A stretch of 64,000 bases of DNA from Aquipseudomonas alcaligenes_A (lineage in GTDB: Bacteria; Pseudomonadota; Gammaproteobacteria; Pseudomonadales; Pseudomonadaceae), in the NCBI GenBank assembly GCA_048595745.1, contig CP184361.1. One strand, written 5' to 3'. The position numbers and the translations under genes were made by a program. Numbering within the stretch: position 1 is the first letter of the stretch; every line of letters starts with the position of its first letter. This document shows, in pieces, positions 34,208 through 42,789 of this stretch. The notes under the pieces were generated by a model. It saw only the letters and a list, made by a program, of their open reading frames with translations. It did no database searches and had not been told where the DNA came from.

Positions 34208-35302
34208 ATGACCGATTCGCGCCGCTGGCTGTGGCTGGCCGGAGTGTTTCTGTGCGGCTGGTTGATCTACCTGCTGACCCCCATCCTGTCACCCTTCCTG
34301 GTGGCCATGCTGCTGGCCTACATGGGCGATCCGGTGGTGGATCGTCTGGAGAAGCGCGGGCTGTCGCGGACCTGGGGTGTGGTCATCGTCTTTGCGCTGT
34401 TCAGCCTGTTGCTGCTGATCATGCTGCTGGTGTTGATCCCCATGCTCGGTCGCCAGCTGGTGCGCCTCTACGAACTGGTGCCACAGGGCCTGGACTGGGC
34501 GCAGCACCAGGCGCTGCCCTGGATACAGGCGCAGCTCGGTCTGGCCGAGGGCTTCTGGCGCTTCGATCAGCTCAAGCAGGCGCTGTCCGGGCATCTGGGC
34601 AAGACCACCGACATCCTTAGCGGACTGCTGGCCCAGGCCACCGCCTCGAGCCTGGCGCTGCTCGGCTGGCTGGGCAACCTGCTGTTGATCCCGGTCGTGG
34701 CCTTCTACCTGCTGCGCGATTGGGACCTGATGCTGGCCAAGCTGCAGAACCTGCTGCCGCGCGCCCGCGAAGGCCTGGTGGTGCGCCTGGTCGGTGAGTG
34801 CCACGAGGTGCTCGGTGCCTTCATGCGCGGTCAGCTGCTGGTGATGCTGGCGCTGGCCGGCATCTATTCGGTCGGCCTGATGGTGGTGGGGCTGGAGCTG
34901 GGCCTGCTGATCGGGCTGCTTGCCGGCCTGGCCAGCATCGTGCCCTACATGGGCTTCATCGTCGGCTTTGGCGCCGCAGTGGTCGCTGCGTTGTTCCAGT
35001 ACAGCGGCTTCGAACTGTACCCGCTGATCGGCATCGCCGTGGTGTTCGGCATCGGCCAGTTGCTCGAAGGCATGCTGCTCACGCCCATGCTGGTCGGCGA
35101 TCGCATCGGCCTGCACCCGGTAGCCGTGATCTTCGCCATCCTCGCTGGCGGCCAGCTGTTCGGCTTCACCGGCGTGCTGCTGGCCCTGCCGGTGGCCGCG
35201 GTAATCATGGTTTTGCTGCGCCATGCTCATGATTTCTATAAACTTTCCGCCCTTTACGGAGAGTCTTCCGGCGATTCGCAAGAACCGCCGTCCAGTGCAT
35301 GA
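34208..35302 (+). CDS. AI-2E family (PerM/YhhQT-type) membrane permease
   Basis: The product is 364 residues. The ATG at 34208 has GGAG eight bases upstream; a GTG at 34199 overlaps that site. About seven or eight membrane segments: three near the N-terminus (6-70), one at ~150-175, and a C-terminal bundle at ~205-340. The conserved PFLVAMLLAYMGDPVVDRLE and LASIVPYMGFIVGFGAAVVA motifs define the family, whose members export quorum signals or act as Na+/H+ antiporters in some species. Substrate here is unknown. Its stop overlaps the hda start. Confidence 0.92.
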   Translation: MTDSRRWLWLAGVFLCGWLIYLLTPILSPFLVAMLLAYMGDPVVDRLEKRGLSRTWGVVIVFALFSLLLLIMLLVLIPMLGRQLVRLYELVPQGLDWAQHQALPWIQAQLGLAEGFWRFDQLKQALSGHLGKTTDILSGLLAQATASSLALLGWLGNLLLIPVVAFYLLRDWDLMLAKLQNLLPRAREGLVVRLVGECHEVLGAFMRGQLLVMLALAGIYSVGLMVVGLELGLLIGLLAGLASIVPYMGFIVGFGAAVVAALFQYSGFELYPLIGIAVVFGIGQLLEGMLLTPMLVGDRIGLHPVAVIFAILAGGQLFGFTGVLLALPVAAVIMVLLRHAHDFYKLSALYGESSGDSQEPPSSA

Positions 35303-36003
35303 AACCAGTTCAGCTGCCCCTGGGCGTGCGTCTGCGTGACGACGCCACCTTCGCCAACTACTACCCCGGTGCCAACGCGGCGGCCCTCGGCTATGTCGAG
35401 CGCCTGTGCGAGGCCGATGCCGGCTGGACCGAGAGTCTGATCTACCTCTGGGGTAGTGACGGCGTGGGCCGTAGTCACCTGCTGCAGGCGGCCTGTCTGC
35501 GTTTCGAGCAGCGTGGCGAGGCGGCGGTCTATCTGCCGTTGGCCGAGGTGGCCGAATATGGCCCCGAGCTGCTGGATGGCCTGGACCAGTCCGAGCTGGT
35601 CTGCCTGGATGACCTGGATGCGGTGGCCGGCCGTGCGGACTGGGAAGAGGCGCTGTTCCACCTGTTCAATCGCCTGCGCGATTCCGGCCGGCGCCTGCTG
35701 CTGGCGGCCATGGCCTCACCGCGCGAATTACCGGTGCAGCTGCCCGACCTGCAGTCGCGCCTGACCCTGGCGCTGGTGTTCCAGCTGCACGCGCTGTCCG
35801 ACGAGGACAAGCTGCGCGCACTGCAGCTGCGCGCTTCGCGCCGCGGCCTGCACCTCACCGACGAGGTCGGTCGCTTCATCCTCACCCGTGGCGAGCGCAG
35901 CATGAGCGCATTGTTCGAGCTGCTCGAGCGCCTCGATCAGGCTTCGCTGCAGGCGCAGCGCAAGCTGACCATTCCCTTCCTCAAGGAAACCCTGGGCTGG
36001 TAA
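35299..36003 (+). CDS. hda: DnaA regulatory inactivator Hda
   Basis: With the beta clamp, Hda stimulates ATP hydrolysis by DnaA to prevent re-initiation. The product is 234 residues. The N-terminal clamp-binding motif is QLPLGVRL (~4-11); the AAA+ domain has a shortened Walker A LWGSDGVGRSHLLQA (~49-63), Walker B LVCLDDLDAV, arginine finger region ARGERS (~195), and no DnaA DNA-binding domain. ATG overlaps the permease stop (ATGA). Confidence 0.95.
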   Translation: MKPVQLPLGVRLRDDATFANYYPGANAAALGYVERLCEADAGWTESLIYLWGSDGVGRSHLLQAACLRFEQRGEAAVYLPLAEVAEYGPELLDGLDQSELVCLDDLDAVAGRADWEEALFHLFNRLRDSGRRLLLAAMASPRELPVQLPDLQSRLTLALVFQLHALSDEDKLRALQLRASRRGLHLTDEVGRFILTRGERSMSALFELLERLDQASLQAQRKLTIPFLKETLGW

Positions 36004-36022
36004 GGCCCAGGTTTGTCCTTTC

Positions 36023-36430
36023 TCACTCGCCCGCCAGCTTGCGGTCGTACTGGAACTTCCAGCGCACATAGAGCAGCGCGCTGCAGAACAGGCCGAGGCT
36101 GATCACCGTCTCCAGCGCGCCGAACAGGGCTCGGGCCGGGTCGATGGCGGCCAGCACGCCCTGGATGAAGTAGATGTTCACCACGAAGCAGGCCCAGGCG
36201 TGCGCGCGGGCGTTGCCCAGCAGCAGGCCGGGGGCGAGCAGCAGCAGCGGCAGCAGCTGAATGCTGAGGACGACCCAGATGCGTGCGCCGTGCAGGTCGG
36301 CGAAGGCCAGGTTCCACACTAGCAGCAGGATCAGCAGGGCGAAGTAGCTGAACAGGGCGAGGGCGCGGCTGATTTTCAGGCGCGGGGCCAGCCATTCCAG
36401 GCTTGGCAGGGGCTTGGGCGTTTTAGCCAC
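36023..36430 (-). CDS. DUF2069 membrane protein
   Basis: The product is 135 residues from GTG at 36428-36430, which overlaps the wrbA stop by eight bases. Longer in-frame extension would be entirely inside wrbA. Four membrane segments: about 21-40 (ALALFSYFALLILLLVWNLA), 47-68, 76-96 and 104-122. Conserved in Pseudomonas beside wrbA; function unknown. Confidence 0.85.
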   Translation of the reverse strand: MAKTPKPLPSLEWLAPRLKISRALALFSYFALLILLLVWNLAFADLHGARIWVVLSIQLLPLLLLAPGLLLGNARAHAWACFVVNIYFIQGVLAAIDPARALFGALETVISLGLFCSALLYVRWKFQYDRKLAGE

Positions 36431-37028
36431 GAGAGGTCTCCAGTTGCTTCGCGGTGCTCGCCAGGCGCTGGCCGAGGGCGCGGCACAGGGCGATTTCGTG
36501 TTCGTCGAGCTTGCGTTTGCCATCGGCTCCGGCATGGTGGCTGGGGCCGTAGGGGGTGCCGCCGCCGCGGGTGTCCAGCAGGGCGCCTTCGCTGTAGGGC
36601 AGGCCGGTGATCAGCATGCCGTGGTGCAGCAGCGGCAGCATCATCGATAGCAGGGTGCTCTCCTGGCCGCCGTGCAGGCTGGAGGTGGAGGTGAACACGC
36701 CGGCTGGCTTGCCGACCAGCTCGCCGGTCAGCCACAGGCTGCTGGTGCCGTCGATGAAATACTTGAGTGGCGCGGCCATGTTGCCGAAGCGGGTCGGGCT
36801 GCCCAGGGCCAGGCCGGCACAGTGGCGCAGGTCATCCAGTTCGGCGTACAGCGCACCCTCCTCAGGAATGGGTGGGGCGGTCGCCTCGCACTCGCTGGAA
36901 ACTGCCGGCACGGTGCGCAGGCGCGCTTCCAGCCCGGCCATCTCCACGCCACGGGCGATCTGTTTGGCCATCTCGGCGGTGGCGCCGTGGCGACTGTAAT
37001 ACAGCACCAGGATATAGGGCGCGCTCAT
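36423..37028 (-). CDS. wrbA: NAD(P)H:quinone oxidoreductase WrbA
   Basis: FMN-dependent flavodoxin-like enzyme reducing quinones by two electrons, protecting from redox cycling. The product is 201 residues. FMN-phosphate loop YYSRHGATAEMA (~10-21), LGSPTRFGNMAAPLKYFID (~75-93) and TSTSSLHGGQESTLLSMM (~113-130) with the STLLS and YGPSHHAG loops typical of WrbA. It overlaps arsC upstream by four bases. Confidence 0.95.
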   Translation of the reverse strand: MSAPYILVLYYSRHGATAEMAKQIARGVEMAGLEARLRTVPAVSSECEATAPPIPEEGALYAELDDLRHCAGLALGSPTRFGNMAAPLKYFIDGTSSLWLTGELVGKPAGVFTSTSSLHGGQESTLLSMMLPLLHHGMLITGLPYSEGALLDTRGGGTPYGPSHHAGADGKRKLDEHEIALCRALGQRLASTAKQLETSRG

Positions 37029-37378
37029 GCCAGCAGCTCCAGTACCTTCTCCGGCGGCCGACCGATCACCGCGCGCTCGCCGGCGACCAGGATAGGGCGC
37101 TCGATCAGTTTGGGATGGGTGACCATGGCGGCGATCAGTTGCGCGTCGCTCAGGCTGCTGTCGGCCAGGCCGAGCGCCTTGTACTCGTCCTCGCCAGTGC
37201 GCAGCAGTTCGCGCGGAGCGATGCCGAGCTTGCCCAGCAGCGCACGCAGCTCCTCGGCGCTGGGCGGGGTTTCCAGGTAGCGCACCACGGTCGGGCTCAG
37301 GCCTCGTGCTTCGAGCAGCTCCAGGGCGCCGCGAGACTTGGAGCAGCGCGGGTTGTGGTAGAGGGTCAGGTCGGTCAT
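37025..37378 (-). CDS. arsC: Arsenate reductase, glutaredoxin-type (ArsC)
   Basis: Reduces arsenate to arsenite using glutathione/glutaredoxin. The product is 117 residues. Catalytic Cys12 in YHNPRCSKSRGALELL, followed by the conserved arginine cluster LIERPILVAGERAVIGRPPE (~90-108). No ars operon (arsR, arsB) adjoins, so it may be a general member of the family. It starts the arsC-wrbA-DUF2069 operon. Confidence 0.94.
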   Translation of the reverse strand: MTDLTLYHNPRCSKSRGALELLEARGLSPTVVRYLETPPSAEELRALLGKLGIAPRELLRTGEDEYKALGLADSSLSDAQLIAAMVTHPKLIERPILVAGERAVIGRPPEKVLELLA

Positions 37379-37449
37379 TGGCAGTGCCCATTGGCGAATG
37401 AGGGCGCTATTCTAGCCGTCTAGAGGACATTACGGGCTAAGGAGTGGGG

Positions 37450-38667
37450 ATGCGACAGCGGCTGGATGATCTGGTGGAGTTCTGGCGTTTCCTGCTGCAG
37501 CGTTTTTTCGCCGACCGTGCCATCAACAGCGCCGCGGCGCTGACCTACACCACGCTGTTTGCCGTAGTGCCGGTGATGACCGTGACCTTCGCCATGCTCT
37601 CGGCCGTACCGGCCTTCCAGGATACCGGTGAGCAGATCCAGAGCTTCATCTTCCGCAACTTCGTGCCGTCCTCGGGCGAGACGGTGCAGCAATACCTGCG
37701 TGACTTCACCACCCAGGCGCGACACCTGACCTGGGTCGGCGTGGCACTGCTGGCGGTCACCGCCTTCTTCATGCTGGTGACCATCGAGAAGACCTTCAAT
37801 GCCATCTGGCGTGTGCGCCAGCCGCGCCGCGGGATTTCCAGCTTCCTGCTGTACTGGGCAATCCTCAGCCTGGGCCCACTGTTGCTGGGTGCGGGTTTCG
37901 CCGTGACCACCTACATCACCTCGCTGTCGCTGCTCTCCGGGCCGGATGCGCTGATTGGCGCCAAGACCCTGTTGGCCTTCGCGCCGCTGCTGTTCAGCAC
38001 GGCAGCGTTCACCCTGATCTACTCGGCGGTGCCCAATGCCCGGGTGCCGCTGCGCCATGCGCTGACCGGCGGCTTGTTCGCGGCGGTGCTGGTGGAAGTG
38101 GCCAAGGCGCTGTTCGGTCTGTTTGTCAGCCTGTTTCCCGGCTACCAGCTGATCTACGGGGCCTTCGCCACGGTGCCGCTGTTCCTGCTGTGGATCTACC
38201 TGTCCTGGCTGATCGTGCTGTTCGGTGCCGAGCTGGTGTGCAACCTGTCGTCATCGCGTACCTGGCGCCGGCGTGCACTGCCGCGCCTGCTGGTGCTGCT
38301 CGGCGTGCTGCGGGTGTTCCACGACAGTCAGCAGCGTGGCCTGGCGGTGCGCCATGCCGACGTGCAGCGCGAAGGCTGGCCGCTGCCGGAGGACGAGTGG
38401 GAGGAGCTGCTCGACTTCCTTGAGCGCGAGCAGTTGATCTGCCGCGCCAGTGGTGGCGGCTGGGTACTGTGCCGTGATCTCGAGCACTACAGCCTGCATC
38501 GTTTACTCGGCCACAGCCCCTGGCCGTTGCCACGCCCGACCCAACTGCCGGAGCAGCTGGACGAGGCCTGGTATCCCGCGCTGCGGCGTGCCCTGGACAT
38601 GCTGCATGAGGAGCAGGCGGCGCTGTTCGAGGGCAGCCTGGCGCAATGGCTGCACGCCAGAGACTGA
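37450..38667 (+). CDS. YihY/virulence factor BrkB family membrane protein
   Basis: The product is 405 residues from ATG 37450 with AAGGAG five bases upstream; the GTG two codons earlier lies in that site. Six membrane segments occupy ~30-255 with the family signature AAALTYTTLFAVVPVMTV (~24) and GAFATVPLFLLWIYLSWLIVLFGAELVC (~235). The C-terminal 140 residues are a soluble winged-helix-like region. The family was once annotated as ribonuclease BN in error; its role is unknown. Confidence 0.92.
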   Translation: MRQRLDDLVEFWRFLLQRFFADRAINSAAALTYTTLFAVVPVMTVTFAMLSAVPAFQDTGEQIQSFIFRNFVPSSGETVQQYLRDFTTQARHLTWVGVALLAVTAFFMLVTIEKTFNAIWRVRQPRRGISSFLLYWAILSLGPLLLGAGFAVTTYITSLSLLSGPDALIGAKTLLAFAPLLFSTAAFTLIYSAVPNARVPLRHALTGGLFAAVLVEVAKALFGLFVSLFPGYQLIYGAFATVPLFLLWIYLSWLIVLFGAELVCNLSSSRTWRRRALPRLLVLLGVLRVFHDSQQRGLAVRHADVQREGWPLPEDEWEELLDFLEREQLICRASGGGWVLCRDLEHYSLHRLLGHSPWPLPRPTQLPEQLDEAWYPALRRALDMLHEEQAALFEGSLAQWLHARD

Positions 38668-38761
38668 AGGCTTGCCAGATGTGACGAAAAAAGTCAGTTT
38701 AGGGCGAGGTGCAGTCCGTCGCATGGGGCTGCCTGGGCGCTGAGGCGCAACATTTCCGGCC

Positions 38762-39040
38762 ATGGAAGGGCTGGCACGCTTCTGGCAATCAACCAGCGAA
38801 ATGCTGGCAGACTGCCGGCGGCCTGAACGGATCAGGGATGTCGAGTGGATGAGCAGTAGCAAGAACAAGATAGTGCCGTTGCAGCCGCGGGACTCCGAGG
38901 AAGCCCTGGAACGGCTCAATCGCATTACCGGCCTGCGTTTCGCACGTTGGCCGGAGTCGCTGGCTGCTTTGGCGCGTCAGGCCGCCGAAGAGAATGAGCC
39001 GGCCAAGCCTGGCAGCGTGGTGCGTTTCGGCGTTTTCTGA
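38762..39040 (+). CDS. Small conserved hypothetical protein
   Basis: The product is 92 residues from the first ATG. A more conserved-looking product begins at the internal ATG 38849 (MSSSKNKIVPLQPRDSEEAL, 63 residues) with GAGTGG just upstream, and this is perhaps the true start. The sequence ALERLNRITGLRFARWPESL is helical and resembles a small Pseudomonas protein of unknown function next to the BrkB gene. Soluble, no cysteines in the shorter form. Confidence 0.65.
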   Translation: MEGLARFWQSTSEMLADCRRPERIRDVEWMSSSKNKIVPLQPRDSEEALERLNRITGLRFARWPESLAALARQAAEENEPAKPGSVVRFGVF

Positions 39041-39045
39041 GGCGC

Positions 39046-39075
39046 CAAAAAACAAAACCCCCGCCGAGGCGGGGG
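39046..39075 (-). terminator. Terminator of the 39096-39488 gene
   Basis: Stem CCCCCGCC-TC-GGCGGGGG on the minus strand is followed by TTTTGTTTTTT. Confidence 0.88.
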
Positions 39076-39095
39076 TGGGGAAAGAGCCGGAAGAT

Positions 39096-39488
39096 TCAGG
39101 CCATGGCCTGACGGGAGGCGCTGTCCTGCATCTCCACGGCTTGCACGAACAGTTCCTCGACGATCAGGGTTTGCGCCGGCACCGCCGAGCGCAGGCGTAT
39201 CTGCATGTCTTCGATCTTCTGCTTCAGGGGCAGGCGGGCGATGCCGGACAGCATCACCTTGCTGTGGCTGTTGACCTTGCCGTGATCGACCGCCACTTCG
39301 CGCACCTGGCTGCCATCGCGGTAGCGCACCATCAACGACACCGGCAGATTGGCCAACCCCGGTAGATGCAGCCAGACCGCCACGTTGTACTCGCCAATGC
39401 GCCCTTCGTAGGGCGTCACGCTCAGACGCGCGCTGTTGACGATGCTGGCAGGTACAGGGCCGATCAGCTTGTCGTTGGCTTGGGTCAT
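39096..39488 (-). CDS. Conserved hypothetical protein
   Basis: The product is 130 residues from ATG 39488, which has GGAG seven bases upstream; the frame extends seven codons further but without a good site. Beta-rich, soluble (SARLSVTPYEGRIGEYNVAV, LHLPGLANLPVSLMVRYRDG), no signal or motif recognised. The pattern is like a small cytoplasmic protein conserved in Pseudomonas at this locus. It lies next to the PilZ gene. Confidence 0.8.
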   Translation of the reverse strand: MTQANDKLIGPVPASIVNSARLSVTPYEGRIGEYNVAVWLHLPGLANLPVSLMVRYRDGSQVREVAVDHGKVNSHSKVMLSGIARLPLKQKIEDMQIRLRSAVPAQTLIVEELFVQAVEMQDSASRQAMA

Positions 39489-39609
39489 GAAGGCTCCGGC
39501 AGAACTCATTGGTATAGGAATGGCGCGATTATAGGGGTGGGCTGCGCCGGCAATCTGTGCGCTGAGCCTTTTTCGGCTGAGACTTCCGTCGCAGAACCTG
39601 TCTCAGGGT

Positions 39610-41019
39610 TCAAGCCAGGCGCAGCGGGTGGCGGACCACTTCCGAGGTGCCGAGGTTGGCGGCGGGCAGGGGCAATACGGCCTGATTGTTGACGTTGGCC
39701 AGTTGCAGCCAGATGTTCTCGCCCTCGACGAACTGTCCGCAGGGCAACCACAGGCCGTGGTGCCAGCCGGCTCCCGGCTCGGGCGTGCTCTGCAGTACGC
39801 CGGGGTGGGTCTGGGCGCTGGGTGCGCGCCGCAGCCAGGCAGCGCGTGGCAGCCCCTTGAGGTAGCGCAGGCCGAGGTACAGCCCCTCCTGGTTGAGGTG
39901 GCGCCAGCGCACCAGGGCCAGGGTCGGCGTACCGCTGTGCGGCATGACCAGGATCAGCTGGCCGACCGGCAGTTGCGTGGCCTGGTCGCGGTGGCACAGC
40001 AGGCGTGCGCCACCGGCGCTGGCATCGAGCATCTGCGCCGTGCAGCTGCTCGGGCGTTTCTCCAGTAGCTGCGCATGGATGGCGGTGAGGCCGATCACCA
40101 GCCTGCAGTCGGCGCTGAAGTCGGCGCGCGGGTGGCGGCGTTGCTGGCGTCCCAGCCAGTGCTGGCGTACCCGCTCGAGCAACTCGTGCTCGCGCGCACT
40201 CTGCAGCGGCGCGGGTTCGTGCAGGGCTACCAGCAGGGCGCCCAGCTCCAGGCGCCGCAGGTACTCGGCGCTGCCTTTGGCTTCGCCATCGTAGGGCAGG
40301 CAGGGCAGCGCCTGGCTGAGATCGATCAGCGGGCCTTCCTGCTCTTCCTCGTCGTCCCAGGGCAGCAGGCGCGCCAGCTCGGCCAGGGGGGTGAGGGCGC
40401 CGAACAGTACTGCACATTCGCCCTCGGCCATGTGGAAGGGGTTGCTCAGCGCCAGTATCAACATCTGTTGGTAGAGGCCGCGCAGGGTGCCGGCAGGTAT
40501 CGGCTGGAAGGGAGCGGCCACGTGTTCATCGAGGCAGCCCTGATGTTCGCCTATCCAGTACAGCAGGTGGCTGTCGCTCCACAGCGAGGCTGGCGGTTCC
40601 AGATACAGCTGGTAGTGGCGCAGCAGGCTCTGGGCCAGGAAGTGTTCGGCCATGTACAGGCACCAGGCCAGGTGCGGGCGCGATGGCTGACGGCCCTGGA
40701 GGATCTGCAGCAACAGACGCTTGAAGCCTGCGGCCAGCTCATCACAGAGATGCACGAACAACGGCGACGGCGCGCTGCCATCGCGCAGGGCGCTGCTGTA
40801 GTGGCGGTACTCCTCGCACAGGCTTTGCAGGGCGCGCTGTCTTTCCAGTAAGGTCATGGCGCTGCGGTTCAGACGAAACAACAGCCTCAGCACCTGTTGC
40901 AGGCCCTCCTCGCGAGGCTGCAGGCGTGCTTCGGCCAGCGCAGCATTGAGGTCGGTCAGCGGCGGGGAGTCCTCGTCGAGAATATCCGGCACTTCCAGAT
41001 GCAGGGCATCCAGCGTCAT
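39610..41019 (-). CDS. PilZ-domain protein (probable c-di-GMP receptor)
   Basis: The product is 469 residues from ATG 41017-41019; the frame is open upstream but would run into the divergent thioredoxin gene. The N-terminal ~310 residues are helical and unlike named families. A PilZ domain at ~315-420 carries the c-di-GMP motif QQRRHPRADF (RxxxR) and LDASAGGARL (DxSxxG), so binding is likely. Probably a cytoplasmic effector of surface or motility behaviour. It diverges from the TlpA-like gene with only 30 bases between. Confidence 0.88.
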   Translation of the reverse strand: MTLDALHLEVPDILDEDSPPLTDLNAALAEARLQPREEGLQQVLRLLFRLNRSAMTLLERQRALQSLCEEYRHYSSALRDGSAPSPLFVHLCDELAAGFKRLLLQILQGRQPSRPHLAWCLYMAEHFLAQSLLRHYQLYLEPPASLWSDSHLLYWIGEHQGCLDEHVAAPFQPIPAGTLRGLYQQMLILALSNPFHMAEGECAVLFGALTPLAELARLLPWDDEEEQEGPLIDLSQALPCLPYDGEAKGSAEYLRRLELGALLVALHEPAPLQSAREHELLERVRQHWLGRQQRRHPRADFSADCRLVIGLTAIHAQLLEKRPSSCTAQMLDASAGGARLLCHRDQATQLPVGQLILVMPHSGTPTLALVRWRHLNQEGLYLGLRYLKGLPRAAWLRRAPSAQTHPGVLQSTPEPGAGWHHGLWLPCGQFVEGENIWLQLANVNNQAVLPLPAANLGTSEVVRHPLRLA

Positions 41020-41049
41020 ACCAACCCCGCGAACACGAGGAGCGATTGC

Positions 41050-41517
41050 ATGGGAAGACCACTCCAGATGGTAATAGGTGTGATTGCCGGGCTTCTGCTG
41101 GCCGGCTGCGCCGACGACTGGGGCGTCGATCAGCATGGACGAAAGGTACCGGCTGAACAACTGGATGGCCAGTGGTTGGTGATCAATTACTGGGCCGAGT
41201 GGTGCGGCCCCTGCCGGACCGAGATTCCCCAGCTCAATCGCCTCGAAGCGGAGCTGGGAGGTAAGGGGGCGAGGGTGATCGGGGTCAATTTCGACGGAGT
41301 GCAGGGCGATAAGCTGGCACAGGTGACCGACGCCTTCGATATCCGCTTCACCGTGCTGGCTAAGGACCCGGCCGCGCGCCTGCAGCTGCCGCGCAATGAC
41401 GTGCTGCCGGTCACCTATATCATCGATGCCGATGGCAGGCTGCGCGAGCGTCTGGTCGGCGAACAGACGGCCGCGGGCCTGCAGGCGCGGCTGGCCCACT
41501 GGCGGGCCCAGGAGTAA
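41050..41517 (+). CDS. TlpA-like lipoprotein thioredoxin
   Basis: The product is 155 residues from ATG 41050. Lipoprotein signal VIAGLLLAGC (Cys ~20) then a thioredoxin fold with active site AEWCGPCRTEIPQLNRLE (~49-66) and cis-Pro in LPVTYIIDADG. Likely a membrane-anchored periplasmic thiol-disulphide oxidoreductase. It is followed by acyP after five bases. Confidence 0.92.
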   Translation: MGRPLQMVIGVIAGLLLAGCADDWGVDQHGRKVPAEQLDGQWLVINYWAEWCGPCRTEIPQLNRLEAELGGKGARVIGVNFDGVQGDKLAQVTDAFDIRFTVLAKDPAARLQLPRNDVLPVTYIIDADGRLRERLVGEQTAAGLQARLAHWRAQE

Positions 41518-41522
41518 CGACG

Positions 41523-41795
41523 ATGCAGATCTGCCTACACGGTTTTGTCAGTGGCAAGGTGCAGGGCGTGAGCTTTCGCCAGTGCACGCAGGATGAGGCC
41601 GAGCGTCTCGATCTGAACGGCTGGGTGCGCAACCTGGCCGATGGCCGGGTCGAGGTGCTGGTCGAGGGTGAAGAGTCGGCAGTGCGTGAGCTGGAGGTCT
41701 GGCTGGGGCGCGGTCCCGAGCGCGCTCGGGTCGATGCGCTGGTGCTGGAACAGCAGCCGGTGCAGGGCGTCACCGGCTTCGTCGTACGGCGCTAG
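41523..41795 (+). CDS. acyP: Acylphosphatase
   Basis: Hydrolyses carboxyl-phosphate bonds. The product is 90 residues, with the phosphate-binding loop GFVSGKVQGVSFRQCTQDEA (Arg ~20) and catalytic Asn in LNGWVRNLADGRVEVLVEG (~38). Full length and typical. Confidence 0.94.
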   Translation: MQICLHGFVSGKVQGVSFRQCTQDEAERLDLNGWVRNLADGRVEVLVEGEESAVRELEVWLGRGPERARVDALVLEQQPVQGVTGFVVRR

Positions 41796-41822
41796 AGCGC
41801 TCCGGTCCTGCCCGGCACGGGC

Positions 41823-42773
41823 TCAGTCCTCGCCGGGGTCGGCGGCCAGGCGCCCGGCATCCTTCATCAGTGCCTTGAGGAACTCTTCCTGCAGCTCCGG
41901 ATCGTTGCGGGTCAGTTCGATCAGGCTCTGTTCCAGTTCGCTGGCTTCCTCTTCCAGGCCGAGGTCGGAAAGGCGCTTGACCCGATGGACCCACTGGCTG
42001 ACTTCGTCATCTTCGAGGTCGTCATAGATCAGGGCGTGAGCCTCGCGCAGCTTGCCGCGCAGACTGCGGCTGACCAGCAGGTTGGCTTCGGCGCGGGTGC
42101 CATCCTGCGGGTCTTCGACGCTGAGCAGCAGGTTGCCGATCAGGGCTGCATCATGCTCGGCGAACGGGCCGTCGAGCAGGTTGAGGCGCAGCACGCCGTT
42201 GCGGTCGGTGGTCAGCTCCAGCTCGTCCTTGCCGGCCTTGACCAGCACCGGACGCTCCGCCCAGGGCAGGCTGGAGTATTCCGTACGCCTGTCGCGCTGG
42301 GTTTCCTCGATGGCGGCCAGGTTCTGTTCGGCACGACCATTGGACTCGACGTTCATTGCCGGATTGAGGCCGGCGACGCCGTAGCTGATCCAGTCCTTGG
42401 TCACGCTGTCCGGTAGGCGGCCGAGCATGACCACGTTGAGCACGTTGGCGCCCACGCCAGCGACTACCGCCACCGCCCCCAGCGGTACTTCGTAAAGCTC
42501 GCGCCAGGGCTGGTAGGGGGTATAGCGATCGTAGCGGCGGGTGACCTCGAACTCGGTGACTTCGAAGGTCTTCTGCTCGTTGATGCGTACCCGGCGCTGC
42601 GGCAGTTCCAGTACGCGTGGCTCGCCCACGTCGATCTGCAGGCTGTGGTCGAGCAGGCGGCGCTCGAAGCGTTCCTCATGCTCGCTACGCTGTGGCAGGT
42701 GGTTGGCACAGCCGGCGAGGAGGAGGGCGCCGATCAGGGCGGCGCCAGTGCGCAGGGTGGTTCGCTGGAACAT
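41823..42773 (-). CDS. Hypothetical lipoprotein
   Basis: The product is 316 residues. The lipoprotein signal is ALIGALLLAGC (Cys 22). The mature protein has a short hydrophobic stretch VPLGAVAVVAGVGANVLNVV (~97-116), a middle beta-rich region (VLVKAGKDELELTTDRNGVL) and an acidic C-terminal half. I recognise no domain with certainty. The gene is downstream of proS and conserved in Pseudomonas. Confidence 0.85.
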   Translation of the reverse strand: MFQRTTLRTGAALIGALLLAGCANHLPQRSEHEERFERRLLDHSLQIDVGEPRVLELPQRRVRINEQKTFEVTEFEVTRRYDRYTPYQPWRELYEVPLGAVAVVAGVGANVLNVVMLGRLPDSVTKDWISYGVAGLNPAMNVESNGRAEQNLAAIEETQRDRRTEYSSLPWAERPVLVKAGKDELELTTDRNGVLRLNLLDGPFAEHDAALIGNLLLSVEDPQDGTRAEANLLVSRSLRGKLREAHALIYDDLEDDEVSQWVHRVKRLSDLGLEEEASELEQSLIELTRNDPELQEEFLKALMKDAGRLAADPGED

Positions 42774-42789
42774 GCGGGCTACTTGCGAC